Shown piece by piece: positions 1 to 5,903 of a stretch of 6,448 bases of DNA (position 1 is the first letter of the stretch; the number at the start of each line of letters is the position of its first letter). A program made the position numbers and the translations under genes. This DNA comes from Chitinophagaceae bacterium (lineage in GTDB: Bacteria; Bacteroidota; Bacteroidia; Chitinophagales; Chitinophagaceae): positions 1 to 6,448 of the forward strand of contig CANIMM010000185.1 in NCBI GenBank assembly GCA_947468255.1, in the 5' to 3' direction. The notes under the pieces were generated by a model. The model was not told the DNA's origin, searched no databases, and worked only from the letters and a program-made list of their open reading frames with translations.

Positions 1-794
1 ACATCTAGGTTACCTACCAATGATTTTATTTGAGTTAATTTATCTTCATTGTTGCCGGTAATCAATAAATATTTTTCAATGATAGCAATCTGTTCTTGAC
101 TGAGGTCTCTTTGTACCAATTCCTCTTTTACTTTATCCAGTCCAATTTTATCCAATTTATCAATGGCGATGGTGATGTCCATCATTTTTTCGGGACCACC
201 GCACAATTGGGCTAAAGCACTTAAAATTTTTCGGCTATTTATTTTCAGTGTATAGCCTGAAAGCCCCAATTGCATAAAAACCTGGTGATAAATATTAGCC
301 AGTTCTACTTCATTGAGTAGGGAATTGCTCCCTACAATATCGGCATCGCATTGTGTAAACTCGCGGTAACGCCCCTTTTGAGGCCTGTCGGCTCGCCAAA
401 CGGGTTGTATCTGGTAGCGTCTAAAGGGAAACGTGAGTTTACCATGATTCATCGCCACATATCTGGCAAAGGGGATGGTAAGGTCGTACTTCAGGGCTCT
501 TTCGGTTAGCTCGCTGCTGCTTTTTCCCATCAAGGCCTTTTCAAAACCTATTTTCGCTTTGTCAATATTGTTAGGATTGCTAATGCCATTGTTTAATATT
601 TTAAAGATCAGCTTATCCCCTTCGTCGCCGTATTTGCCCATCAAGGTTTCTAAATTCTCCATTGCGGGAGTTTCCAATGGTTCAAACCCATACAATTCAA
701 ACACACTGCGAATGGTGGATAAAATATAATTGCGTTTGTATACTACCGCTGCTGAAAAATCCCTAGTTCCCTGAGGAATGCTTGGTTTGGCCAT
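1..794 (-). CDS. hisS: Histidyl-tRNA synthetase, N-terminal 264 residues (3' end outside window)
   Basis: Class II aminoacyl-tRNA synthetase that charges tRNA-His in the cytoplasm. The minus-strand frame is open from the ATG at 794-792 to the window edge. The N-terminus (MAKPSIPQGTRDF) is the usual HisRS opening leading into motif 1. Residues about 101-112 read LKYDLTIPFARY, the conserved HisRS element that helps bind ATP/histidine. Residues about 127-148 (YQIQPVWRADRP, then QKGRYREFTQ) are class II motif 2 with its loop. Between these lies a longer linker (about residues 68-98, NNGISNPNN onward), typical as I recall of Bacteroidota HisRS and longer than in E. coli. The histidine-specific RGLDYY-type motif, motif 3 and the anticodon-binding domain would lie beyond base 1; full-length relatives are roughly 450 residues. 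No TAnnTTTG box is visible in the 58 bp upstream, so it probably shares the promoter of the phosphatase gene. Identification is secure. Confidence 0.96.
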   Translation of the reverse strand, partial: MAKPSIPQGTRDFSAAVVYKRNYILSTIRSVFELYGFEPLETPAMENLETLMGKYGDEGDKLIFKILNNGISNPNNIDKAKIGFEKALMGKSSSELTERALKYDLTIPFARYVAMNHGKLTFPFRRYQIQPVWRADRPQKGRYREFTQCDADIVGSNSLLNEVELANIYHQVFMQLGLSGYTLKINSRKILSALAQLCGGPEKMMDITIAIDKLDKIGLDKVKEELVQRDLSQEQIAIIEKYLLITGNNEDKLTQIKSLVGNLD

Positions 795-852
795 GATTTG
801 TTAATTAAAATATTTTATTGAATAGCTAGTATGATATTGGGGCATACTGGCA

Positions 853-1320
853 CTAAATGGTTGCGTTAGCATGATTTTTTATAATTGCTTCACAAGCCAG
901 TTCAATCATGTCATATACTTTGTGGTAACCCGCTTCTTCTCCGAACCAAGGGTCTGGCACATCTTTGTTTTCTCCGGGGAAGCACTCATTGAGCAGCAGA
1001 TCAACGTTAGCCAGTTCAAATGATTGTTTTCCTATTAATTCCATTTCTTCCATAACGTCAGCAGCCAATGCATAAATTGTATCAAAGCGCCCGAAATCTT
1101 CTATTACAAGCTTTCTGGATTGCTGCCCACTGATATCGATACCGTTCATTTTGGCCACTTTTTGTGACAGCGGGTGGGGAGGCTCACCGTTGTGCAATCC
1201 ATTGGTGCCAGCACTTTCTACTTTCCAGTTTAACCCTGCTTTTTTGCACTTTTCCTTCAGTATTCCTTCTGCCAGTGGACTTCGGCAAATATTGCCTAGG
1301 CATACCATCAAAATAGTCAT
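853..1320 (-). CDS. Low-molecular-weight protein tyrosine phosphatase
   Basis: Cytoplasmic phosphatase of the LMW-PTP family that hydrolyses phosphotyrosine through a cysteinyl-phosphate intermediate. The 155-residue product has the P-loop VCLGNICRSP near its start, with nucleophile Cys7 and phosphate-binding Arg13. The general-acid motif VPDPW lies near the end, with Asp123 as proton donor. SAGTNGLHNG (37-46) is another family segment. I chose the ATG at 1320-1318 over one 33 bp upstream for two reasons: family members begin two to five residues before the P-loop strand, and the upstream segment carries the promoter's -7 box. The normal family size is about 150-160 residues. An arsenate reductase of the same fold is less likely, because those have GNSCRS and a C-terminal redox cysteine pair. 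The physiological substrate is unknown; bacterial relatives often control exopolysaccharide tyrosine kinases, but no such kinase is visible here. It is probably the first gene of a unit with hisS, 58 bp downstream. Confidence 0.93.
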   Translation of the reverse strand: MTILMVCLGNICRSPLAEGILKEKCKKAGLNWKVESAGTNGLHNGEPPHPLSQKVAKMNGIDISGQQSRKLVIEDFGRFDTIYALAADVMEEMELIGKQSFELANVDLLLNECFPGENKDVPDPWFGEEAGYHKVYDMIELACEAIIKNHANATI

Positions 1321-1324
1321 GCAG

Positions 1325-1354
1325 CAAATATAAGCTCTTAGGGGTAAAAGCAAT
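1325..1354 (-). promoter_or_regulatory. Bacteroidota-type promoter of the phosphatase gene, probably giving a leaderless mRNA
   Basis: On the minus strand, TATATTTG (1332-1325) matches the -7 consensus TAnnTTTG of Bacteroidota primary sigma factor promoters exactly. An imperfect -33 element, ATTG, lies at 1354-1351, 18 nt upstream, slightly short of the usual 19-21. Only four bases (CTGC) separate the -7 box from the ATG at 1320. Since transcription normally starts a few bases after the box, the mRNA should begin at or next to the start codon, with no ribosome binding site. Confidence 0.65.
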
Positions 1355-1370
1355 TAGCCCTAGGGGTAAA
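1339..1370. repeat. Two copies of a 10-bp direct repeat, 22 bp apart, overlapping the phosphatase promoter
   Basis: TAGGGGTAAA occurs at 1339-1348 and again at 1361-1370, so equivalent bases are 22 bp apart, about two helical turns. Relative to the minus-strand promoter, one copy lies between the -33 and -7 elements and the other just upstream of -33. This geometry would suit a dimeric regulator binding one DNA face. The second copy also contains the right half of the palindrome CCCTAGGG (1358-1365). The repeats are directly visible; a regulatory role is inference. Confidence 0.4.
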
Positions 1371-1684
1371 GGCTCGAAATTTTCTATTCGATTTTAATCA
1401 ATCTAACTTGGAAAGTTGATTGAATTGGGCTTTGATTGAGGGGGTCGTCTTCTCTAATTGAAAAATGACAATGACTAAATTGGATGCGGTTGAGTGGTAA
1501 GTAATAAGTTTTTTTGCTTTAGGTCCTGCTAAAAGTCAAGTCCAAACTGATAAATGCTCGAAGCTTAGATTACATTCCGGTTAAGTTTATTTTACAAGGG
1601 TAGTTTTAAGTAATTTATTTTGTAATTTGCTCCTTTAATCGAGGGGGTACCAATCTCCCTTTGGATTGTTTCTAAAACTATACA
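1355..1684. other. Divergent intergenic region without a supported gene
   Basis: About 330 bp separate the phosphatase promoter from the next plus-strand gene. The only small start-to-stop stretches are very short (for example 11 codons at 1465-1500) and have no supporting signal. The region contains an imperfect hairpin at 1398-1423 and the repeat TTGATTGA at 1416-1423 and 1432-1439. An AT-rich stretch at about 1601-1630 ends in TAATTTG (1623-1629), one base short of a TAnnTTTG box, and could hold the promoter of the plus-strand unit. If so, it would give a leader of about 50 nt that includes a short CAATC/GATTG stem (1651-1655 with 1664-1668). No convincing -33 element accompanies it. Confidence 0.5.
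1398..1423. other. Imperfect inverted repeat (stem-loop) in the divergent intergenic region
   Basis: Bases 1398-1403 (TCAATC) pair with 1418-1423 (GATTGA). After a bulged T at 1404, bases 1405-1409 (AACTT) pair with 1413-1417 (AAGTT) around a 3-nt loop, giving 11 pairs in total. No T-tract follows on either strand, so it is not an intrinsic terminator. It could be an operator or a structured RNA element, or simply chance in AT-rich DNA. Confidence 0.3.
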
Positions 1685-1942
1685 ATGGCAATGGGAGAAT
1701 TTGAAAGAGAAAAGCTAAGCGAAAGGGAGAAGGGATTTATTCGCATGCGTTCGATTACCAATTATGGCATGGGTGGTTTTATGGTACTAGTTGGATTTTT
1801 TTTCATGTTTCCGGTTAAAATGACTCAGGGCTTTATCAATCAGTATGACGCTTCATTGATAAAATTATTTGCTGTGATATGCTGGATGTATGGTGCTTTC
1901 AGAATCTATAGGGGGTATAAGAAAAATTATTTCAGAGACTGA
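1685..1942 (+). CDS. Small two-helix membrane protein of unknown function
   Basis: An 85-residue protein I cannot name. It has a charged N-terminus (GEFEREKLSEREKGFIRMR, about residues 4-22) and two hydrophobic segments: about 26-44 (YGMGGFMVLVGFFFMFPV) and about 58-75 (LIKLFAVICWMYGAFRIY). The tail is basic (RGYKKNYF). The positive-inside rule suggests both ends are cytoplasmic with a short periplasmic loop (KMTQGFINQYDAS). There is no signal peptide or catalytic motif. Its TGA stop overlaps the ATG of the next gene (TGATG, 1940-1944), so the two are almost certainly co-transcribed and translationally coupled. That argues for a role linked to the binding-protein-like lipoprotein, perhaps as its inner-membrane partner (inference). 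The start could also be the second ATG two codons later; neither has a Shine-Dalgarno sequence. Confidence 0.85.
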   Translation: MAMGEFEREKLSEREKGFIRMRSITNYGMGGFMVLVGFFFMFPVKMTQGFINQYDASLIKLFAVICWMYGAFRIYRGYKKNYFRD

Positions 1943-2895
1943 TGAACATAGATTGCAAAAAAAACAGCATTTTTAATTTTGGATGGCTATTCGTTTTGTG
2001 TGTTGGCTTGGTTCAATGCAACACCAAAAAAGCTGAACAAGTAACGGATACCCTTACCAGCGGTACCATCCACATCAGTGTGGATGAGTCGTTCAAACCG
2101 ATAATGGACGAGCAGATAAAAGTATTTGAAGGGTCCAATCCGGGCGCTACCATCATACCCCATTACAAATCGGAGGCAGCATGTTTAAATGACATTTTTA
2201 ATGATTCCATAACCAAAATGGTGATTGTAACCAGGGGGTTGACAAGAAAGGAAGAAAAATATTTTAAGGAATCCTTGAATTATTTCCCCCGTTGGGATGA
2301 GCTAGCAACGGATGCGATTGCTATCGTAGTAAATAAAAAAAGCAAGGATACCATTTTTACCCTCCAAAGATTGCAGCAGCAATTGACCGGTTTAATGGGA
2401 AAAAAGCAACAGGTCATTTTTGACGGGTTAAATGCTACCAGTACGGTGAGGTTTGCCATTGACAGCATATTGAAGGGAGCCAAATTTGATACGGGTGTGG
2501 TAAGAGCGGTTAAAAATAGTCAAGCGGTATTGGATTATGTTGCCGCCAATGACAATGCCATTGGATTGGTGGGAATCAGCTGGATTGGTAATCCGGAAGA
2601 TACAACTCAGGTAAAAATGTTACAGCAGCTTAAAATGGTATATGTTAAATGTGAATATTGTTCCGATTCTCCTTATGTGAAACCTACACAGTATGGTATC
2701 ATGACCAAAAGGTATCCCCTGATTCGTGGTTTGTACTATATTTTGAAGGAAAACTATTCAGGTCTGGGATCAGGGTTCTTAAATTTTTTACAGTATGAAA
2801 GGGGACAATTAATTTTCAGAAGAGCCTATTTGGGACCTAGTAAAATAGGGTTTGGTATTCGCAATGTGAAAATCAATGAAAAATTAGCAAAATAA
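1942..2895 (+). CDS. PstS-like periplasmic substrate-binding lipoprotein (PBP-like fold)
   Basis: A 317-residue envelope protein resembling phosphate-type substrate-binding proteins (PstS/PBP-like_2 family). The N-terminus is a signal sequence with hydrophobic core about 11-25, ending in LVQC. This is a somewhat non-canonical lipobox (Gln at -1), with Cys26 as the probable lipidated residue. The mature part starts with TIHISVDESFKPIMDEQIKV (about 42-61), matching the opening strand and helix of the family. NATSTVRFAID (164-174) occupies the place of the phosphate-loop SGT motif but lacks its canonical sequence. The C-terminal YPLIRGLYYILK (258-269) and FLNFLQYERGQLI (279-291) are typical closing elements. 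A CxxC pair (Cys237, Cys240) could form a disulfide. No PstA, PstB or PstC gene is nearby, so transport by an ABC system is doubtful; it may sense or scaffold. It overlaps the upstream membrane-protein gene by one base and precedes the TPR gene by 70 bp. Family placement is fairly sure; the ligand is unknown. Confidence 0.82.
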   Translation: MNIDCKKNSIFNFGWLFVLCVGLVQCNTKKAEQVTDTLTSGTIHISVDESFKPIMDEQIKVFEGSNPGATIIPHYKSEAACLNDIFNDSITKMVIVTRGLTRKEEKYFKESLNYFPRWDELATDAIAIVVNKKSKDTIFTLQRLQQQLTGLMGKKQQVIFDGLNATSTVRFAIDSILKGAKFDTGVVRAVKNSQAVLDYVAANDNAIGLVGISWIGNPEDTTQVKMLQQLKMVYVKCEYCSDSPYVKPTQYGIMTKRYPLIRGLYYILKENYSGLGSGFLNFLQYERGQLIFRRAYLGPSKIGFGIRNVKINEKLAK

Positions 2896-2965
2896 AAGCA
2901 GACATTTGAAATAGTTTTGGGTTTAAATTAATATCATTGCAAAATCTAATAAACAGAAAAGGAAA

Positions 2966-4705
2966 ATGAATAGTATCAAATTTGGAATGCTGATTGTAGT
3001 TACATTATTGCTTTCAAGTGCAATGAAAGCCCAAACTATTGAAGAGGGTAAGAAGTTTATGTATTTTGAAAAATACCAAAGTGCTAAAAATGTGTTTCAA
3101 AAACTGATGGCTGTAACACCGGTAAGCCCAGAAGCCGTTTATTGGATGGGCATTTCCATTATGGCGGGGGCTGATTATTCGGCTAAATCATTGCAAGAAG
3201 CCAAGGAACTCTATCGCAAGGCTTTAGAAACAAACAGTAACAATGCTTTGTTGATTGCAGCGATGGGAAACATCGAATTACGCGAAGGCAAAACCCAGGA
3301 TGCCCGCAATCGTTTTGAGACAGCGCTTTCTCTCAGTCAGAATAAAGACTTGGAAGTACTTGCTGCAGTGGGAATGGCCAACTCAGACTTTGACAATAAA
3401 TTTGCAGATCCTACTTATGCGATAGAAAAACTAAAAATTGCCACTACCTTGAAAAAGTTCAAGGAGCCCGCAGTCTATATATATATGGGCGACGCCTACA
3501 AAATACTGTTGGATGGGGGAAACGCACAAATATCTTATCAGTCGGCCCTAAATATTGATCCTAAGTATGCCAGGTCACTATATAGAATTGGAAAAATATA
3601 CCAAACACAAGGATATGCGCAGCAGGAAATTTATATGAAATATTTCAATGATGCCATTGAAAAAGATCCTACTTACGCACCCGTGTATAAAAATTTGTCT
3701 GATTTATATTACAATATAGATGTGACAAAATCAGCTAGTTACCTTGATAAATACTTGGAATATGCAGATGATGATCCCAAAAATTGTTATTATAGGGCAT
3801 CTATGAAATATGCCCAAGGATTGTTTAAGGAAGCCATAACGCTTGCAGCCCAGTGTATTGCAGGCGCTGCCACCCCTTACCCTAAATTATATGGAATTCA
3901 GGGCTACGCATATAACCGATTGGGAGATTCGCTGAATGCAAGGGTAGCTTTTGAAAATTACATTCTTAAGGCCGACCAAACTCAAATTGGCAGCGGTGAC
4001 TATGCTACCTATGCCAATGTGCTATTTAAAATACCTGGTAATGATTCATTGGCTGGTACTTTTATTGACAAAGCGGTTCAGTTAGACACACTTGAAGCAG
4101 GGAAGGCATCGTATTTAAAAACGACTGCTATTTATTACGAAACACAGAAAAATTATAAATCTGCCGGAGATTGGTATTCCAAAATCCTAACTGTAAAAAA
4201 GGTGCCTACCAAAACTGACCTGTATTATGCCGGTTACAATTACTTTAGATCAGGAAATTATACTTCTTCCATTGATATTTTCAATCAGTATAGCCAAAAA
4301 TATCCGGAGGATGTGTTTAGTTATTATATGGTTGGAAAGGCTTACTGGGCAATCGATACCACCATGGAACAAGGGTTAGCGAATCCTTCCTTCCAAAGGG
4401 CTATTGAAGTAGGGTTAGCAGACAAGGTGAAAAATAAGGCCCAGCTAATTGGTAGTTATAAATATTTTGTTGCCTATTTTGCCAATATTAAGAAAGATAA
4501 AGCCACTGCAATTGCTTATTGTGATAGTGTATTGGTAGTTGATCCTACAGATGCAGAAGCCCTCAATAATAAGACAGCTATTGGGTCAATGAATATGAAT
4601 CCTACACCTGCAGCTCCTTCCAAGCCTGTTAAGCCAGTTGGCAATAAGCCTACCGGCGACAAACCAAGTGCTACTAAGCCAGCCGCTTCGGGTCCAAAAA
4701 AATAA
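2966..4705 (+). CDS. Secreted tetratricopeptide-repeat protein with Lys/Pro-rich C-terminal tail
   Basis: A 579-residue exported TPR protein. Residues 1-22 form a signal peptide (hydrophobic GMLIVVTLLLSSAM) with a likely signal peptidase I cut after AMKA, giving mature QTIEEG. The body is helical repeats; TPR-like units are visible at about 26-60, 92-125, 168-201, 202-235, 307-338, 385-412, 417-447 and 494-528, with others more degenerate. Recurring features are the A/G-x-x-Y/F-x-x-G spacing and end positions such as ALNIDPKYA, AIEKDPTYAP and VLVVDPTDAEA. Residues 546-579 form a low-complexity tail with nine Pro and seven Lys, including five KP pairs, probably disordered. There is no catalytic motif. 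Such proteins usually scaffold envelope complexes, in the periplasm or at the outer membrane. It lies 70 bp after the binding-protein gene and before a terminator, so it is probably the last gene of that unit. A purine-rich AAGGA (2959-2963) sits very close to the ATG. The specific function is unknown. Confidence 0.9.
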   Translation: MNSIKFGMLIVVTLLLSSAMKAQTIEEGKKFMYFEKYQSAKNVFQKLMAVTPVSPEAVYWMGISIMAGADYSAKSLQEAKELYRKALETNSNNALLIAAMGNIELREGKTQDARNRFETALSLSQNKDLEVLAAVGMANSDFDNKFADPTYAIEKLKIATTLKKFKEPAVYIYMGDAYKILLDGGNAQISYQSALNIDPKYARSLYRIGKIYQTQGYAQQEIYMKYFNDAIEKDPTYAPVYKNLSDLYYNIDVTKSASYLDKYLEYADDDPKNCYYRASMKYAQGLFKEAITLAAQCIAGAATPYPKLYGIQGYAYNRLGDSLNARVAFENYILKADQTQIGSGDYATYANVLFKIPGNDSLAGTFIDKAVQLDTLEAGKASYLKTTAIYYETQKNYKSAGDWYSKILTVKKVPTKTDLYYAGYNYFRSGNYTSSIDIFNQYSQKYPEDVFSYYMVGKAYWAIDTTMEQGLANPSFQRAIEVGLADKVKNKAQLIGSYKYFVAYFANIKKDKATAIAYCDSVLVVDPTDAEALNNKTAIGSMNMNPTPAAPSKPVKPVGNKPTGDKPSATKPAASGPKK

Positions 4706-4729
4706 GTCAATTTCGATAAAATCAGTTTG

Positions 4730-4762
4730 ATCCCCCTTTTTAATCAAAAGGGGGATTTTTTT
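4730..4762 (+). terminator. Strong intrinsic terminator after the TPR gene
   Basis: ATCCCCCTTTT (4730-4740) pairs perfectly with AAAAGGGGGAT (4746-4756) over 11 bp around the 5-nt loop TAATC. It is followed by an uninterrupted T-run to 4762. It begins 25 bp after the TPR stop codon and lies just upstream of the nuo promoter, insulating the two units. There is no T-run on the other strand, so it works in the plus direction only. Confidence 0.93.
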
Positions 4763-4773
4763 ATAAACCTAAG

Positions 4774-4804
4774 TTTGTTATTTGCTCACCCTACCGTACT
4801 TTTG
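4774..4804 (+). promoter_or_regulatory. Bacteroidota-type promoter of the nuo operon, probably giving a leaderless mRNA
   Basis: The -33 element TTTG (4774-4777) and -7 element TACTTTTG (4797-4804, exact TAnnTTTG) are separated by 19 nt, within the known 19-21 nt spacing of Bacteroidota primary promoters. The nuoA ATG at 4809 follows the -7 box by only four bases (CAAA), so the transcript should start at or within a base or two of the start codon. A second TTTG at 4781-4784 is too close to fit. Confidence 0.82.
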
Positions 4805-4808
4805 CAAA

Positions 4809-5204
4809 ATGCAATTCTTCATTCTTCAAGTTATAGATAGTAATAATGCATCTAACTATCTACCAATTGGGATTCAATTATTTTTTGCGATTGGTTTTAT
4901 CGCTACAATGATGCTGCTGACCCATAGTTTTGGCCCCAAAAGACAGACCGCTGATAAACTTCAAAATTTTGAAAGTGGAATTGAAATAAAGGGGAATGCT
5001 CGTCAGCCCATGGCAGTTAAATATTTCCTGGTGGCGATCTTGTTTGTGTTGTTCGATGTGGAAGTTATTTTTTTCTATCCTTATGCTGTTAATTTTAGGG
5101 CATTGGGATGGCATGGATTTGTGGCGGTGTTGATGTTTGTAGGGCTTTTTATAGCAGGTTTCATTTATATTATTAAAAAGGGAGCTTTGAGTTGGGAAGA
5201 TTAA
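4809..5204 (+). CDS. nuoA: NADH-quinone oxidoreductase subunit A
   Basis: Small membrane subunit of respiratory complex I, located in the inner-membrane arm next to the quinone site. The 131-residue product has three transmembrane helices at about 17-39, 68-92 and 100-122. The first cytoplasm-side loop carries the family motifs GPKR (42-45) and FESG (54-57, equivalent to the YECG element, with Ser in place of Cys). These are followed by KYFLVAILFVLFDVEVIFFYPYAV (in segments, 71-94), where FDVE at 82-85 holds the conserved acidic residues of helix 2. I chose the ATG at 4809 over a TTG at 4782, because the latter would place the promoter's -7 box inside the gene and add residues absent from the family. 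It is the first gene of the operon, directly after its promoter; nuoB starts 110 bp downstream, an unusually wide gap for nuo genes. Confidence 0.96.
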   Translation: MQFFILQVIDSNNASNYLPIGIQLFFAIGFIATMMLLTHSFGPKRQTADKLQNFESGIEIKGNARQPMAVKYFLVAILFVLFDVEVIFFYPYAVNFRALGWHGFVAVLMFVGLFIAGFIYIIKKGALSWED

Positions 5205-5211
5205 ATAATGG

Positions 5212-5302
5212 AGTTCATTCAAAATGGGTTATTGAACTAGCAATTAAACCGCAGGTTGACCGAACAAGTGAAAGCCGGAGCTGTTATCAAATTAGTTCAT
5301 TC
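5212..5302 (+). repeat. Short repeats in the nuoA-nuoB spacer
   Basis: The 110-bp spacer contains AGTTCATTC at 5212-5220 and again at 5294-5302. An inverted copy of its first six bases, TGAACT, is at 5233-5238 and could pair with 5212-5217 around a 15-nt loop. The repeats are short and may be chance. No T-run follows, so it is not a terminator, and no small gene is supported in the spacer. Confidence 0.25.
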
Positions 5303-5314
5303 GTAAATTAGATT

Positions 5315-5875
5315 ATGCGTCCAGTACAATATAATACCAAATTGAAAATGGTAGAGGCCCCAGAAGCAATGATGGGGGATGGCTTTATGGCAACTTCTTT
5401 TGAGAAGGTGGTAGGGCTTGCCCGTAAAAATTCTATCTGGCCTTTACCTTTCGCTACTTCTTGTTGTGGAATTGAATTCATGGCAACAATGGCAAGTCAT
5501 TATGACCTAGCTAGGTTCGGATCAGAAAGAGTGGGGTTTTCTCCCCGCCAATGTGATCTTTTGATGGTAATGGGAACCATTTCCAAAAAAATGGGCCCCG
5601 TACTTCGGCAAGTGTACTTGCAAATGGCTGAACCCAGATGGGTGTTGTCGGTGGGTGCTTGCGCCTGCAGTGGGGGTATTTTCGACACCTATTCTGTGTT
5701 ACAAGGAATTGATCAAGTCATTCCGGTAGATGTATATGTACCCGGTTGTCCGCCAAGGCCGGAAGCTATTTTGGATGGTTTTTTAAAAATCCAGGAATTG
5801 GTGGGCCAAGAAAGTTTGCGCAGAAGAAATGGTGACAAATACAAGGAATTATTAGCCAGTTACGGAATACAATAA
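5315..5875 (+). CDS. nuoB: NADH-quinone oxidoreductase subunit B (N2 cluster subunit)
   Basis: Peripheral-arm subunit of complex I that carries the terminal [4Fe-4S] cluster N2, which passes electrons to quinone. The 186-residue protein has the tandem-cysteine motif TSCCGIEFMA (Cys50, Cys51), then GACACSGGIFDTYSV (Cys116) and VPGCPPRPEA (Cys145). The spacings of 65 and 29 residues equal those of the cluster ligands in Thermus Nqo6, so the site is intact. ASHYDLARFGSER (60-72) is the usual quinone-proximal segment. An in-frame TAG at 5309-5311 makes the ATG at 5315 the first possible Met start, and its opening MRPVQYN resembles Bacteroidota NuoB. No Shine-Dalgarno sequence is evident. It is 28 bp upstream of nuoC. 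Confidence 0.97.
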   Translation: MRPVQYNTKLKMVEAPEAMMGDGFMATSFEKVVGLARKNSIWPLPFATSCCGIEFMATMASHYDLARFGSERVGFSPRQCDLLMVMGTISKKMGPVLRQVYLQMAEPRWVLSVGACACSGGIFDTYSVLQGIDQVIPVDVYVPGCPPRPEAILDGFLKIQELVGQESLRRRNGDKYKELLASYGIQ

Positions 5876-5903
5876 ATATTTGAAGCGAATTAAGTAATAA
5901 AAG

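Noticed and set aside
475..729. Open reading frame on the plus strand, 84 codons
   Set aside because: It lies entirely antisense to hisS, whose motifs are clear; its translation shows no family features.
1151..1333. Plus-strand open frame opposite the phosphatase gene
   Set aside because: Antisense shadow of the LMW-PTP gene and its promoter, with no independent support.
1321..1353. N-terminal extension of the phosphatase to an ATG at 1353
   Set aside because: It adds 11 residues unlike the family and would contain the promoter's -7 box; the ATG at 1320 fits both the family and the promoter.
1465..1500. 11-codon open frame in the intergenic region
   Set aside because: Too short, with no ribosome binding site or promoter and no recognisable sequence.
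2280..2483. Minus-strand open frame of 67 codons
   Set aside because: Antisense to the PstS-like gene, with no supporting signal.
2905..2939. Possible separate promoter for the TPR gene (TATCATTG at 2932-2939)
   Set aside because: One mismatch in the -7 box, and the upstream TTTG elements are 12 or 23 nt away rather than 19-21; co-transcription with the preceding gene is simpler.
4516..4710. Minus-strand open frame opposite the TPR gene's C-terminus
   Set aside because: Gly/Leu/Pro-rich shadow of the Lys/Pro-rich tail, with no independent support.
4878..5222. Minus-strand open frame of 114 codons
   Set aside because: Antisense to nuoA, which has clear family motifs and its own promoter.
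5500..5688. Minus-strand open frame inside nuoB
   Set aside because: Antisense shadow of the N2-cluster region of nuoB.
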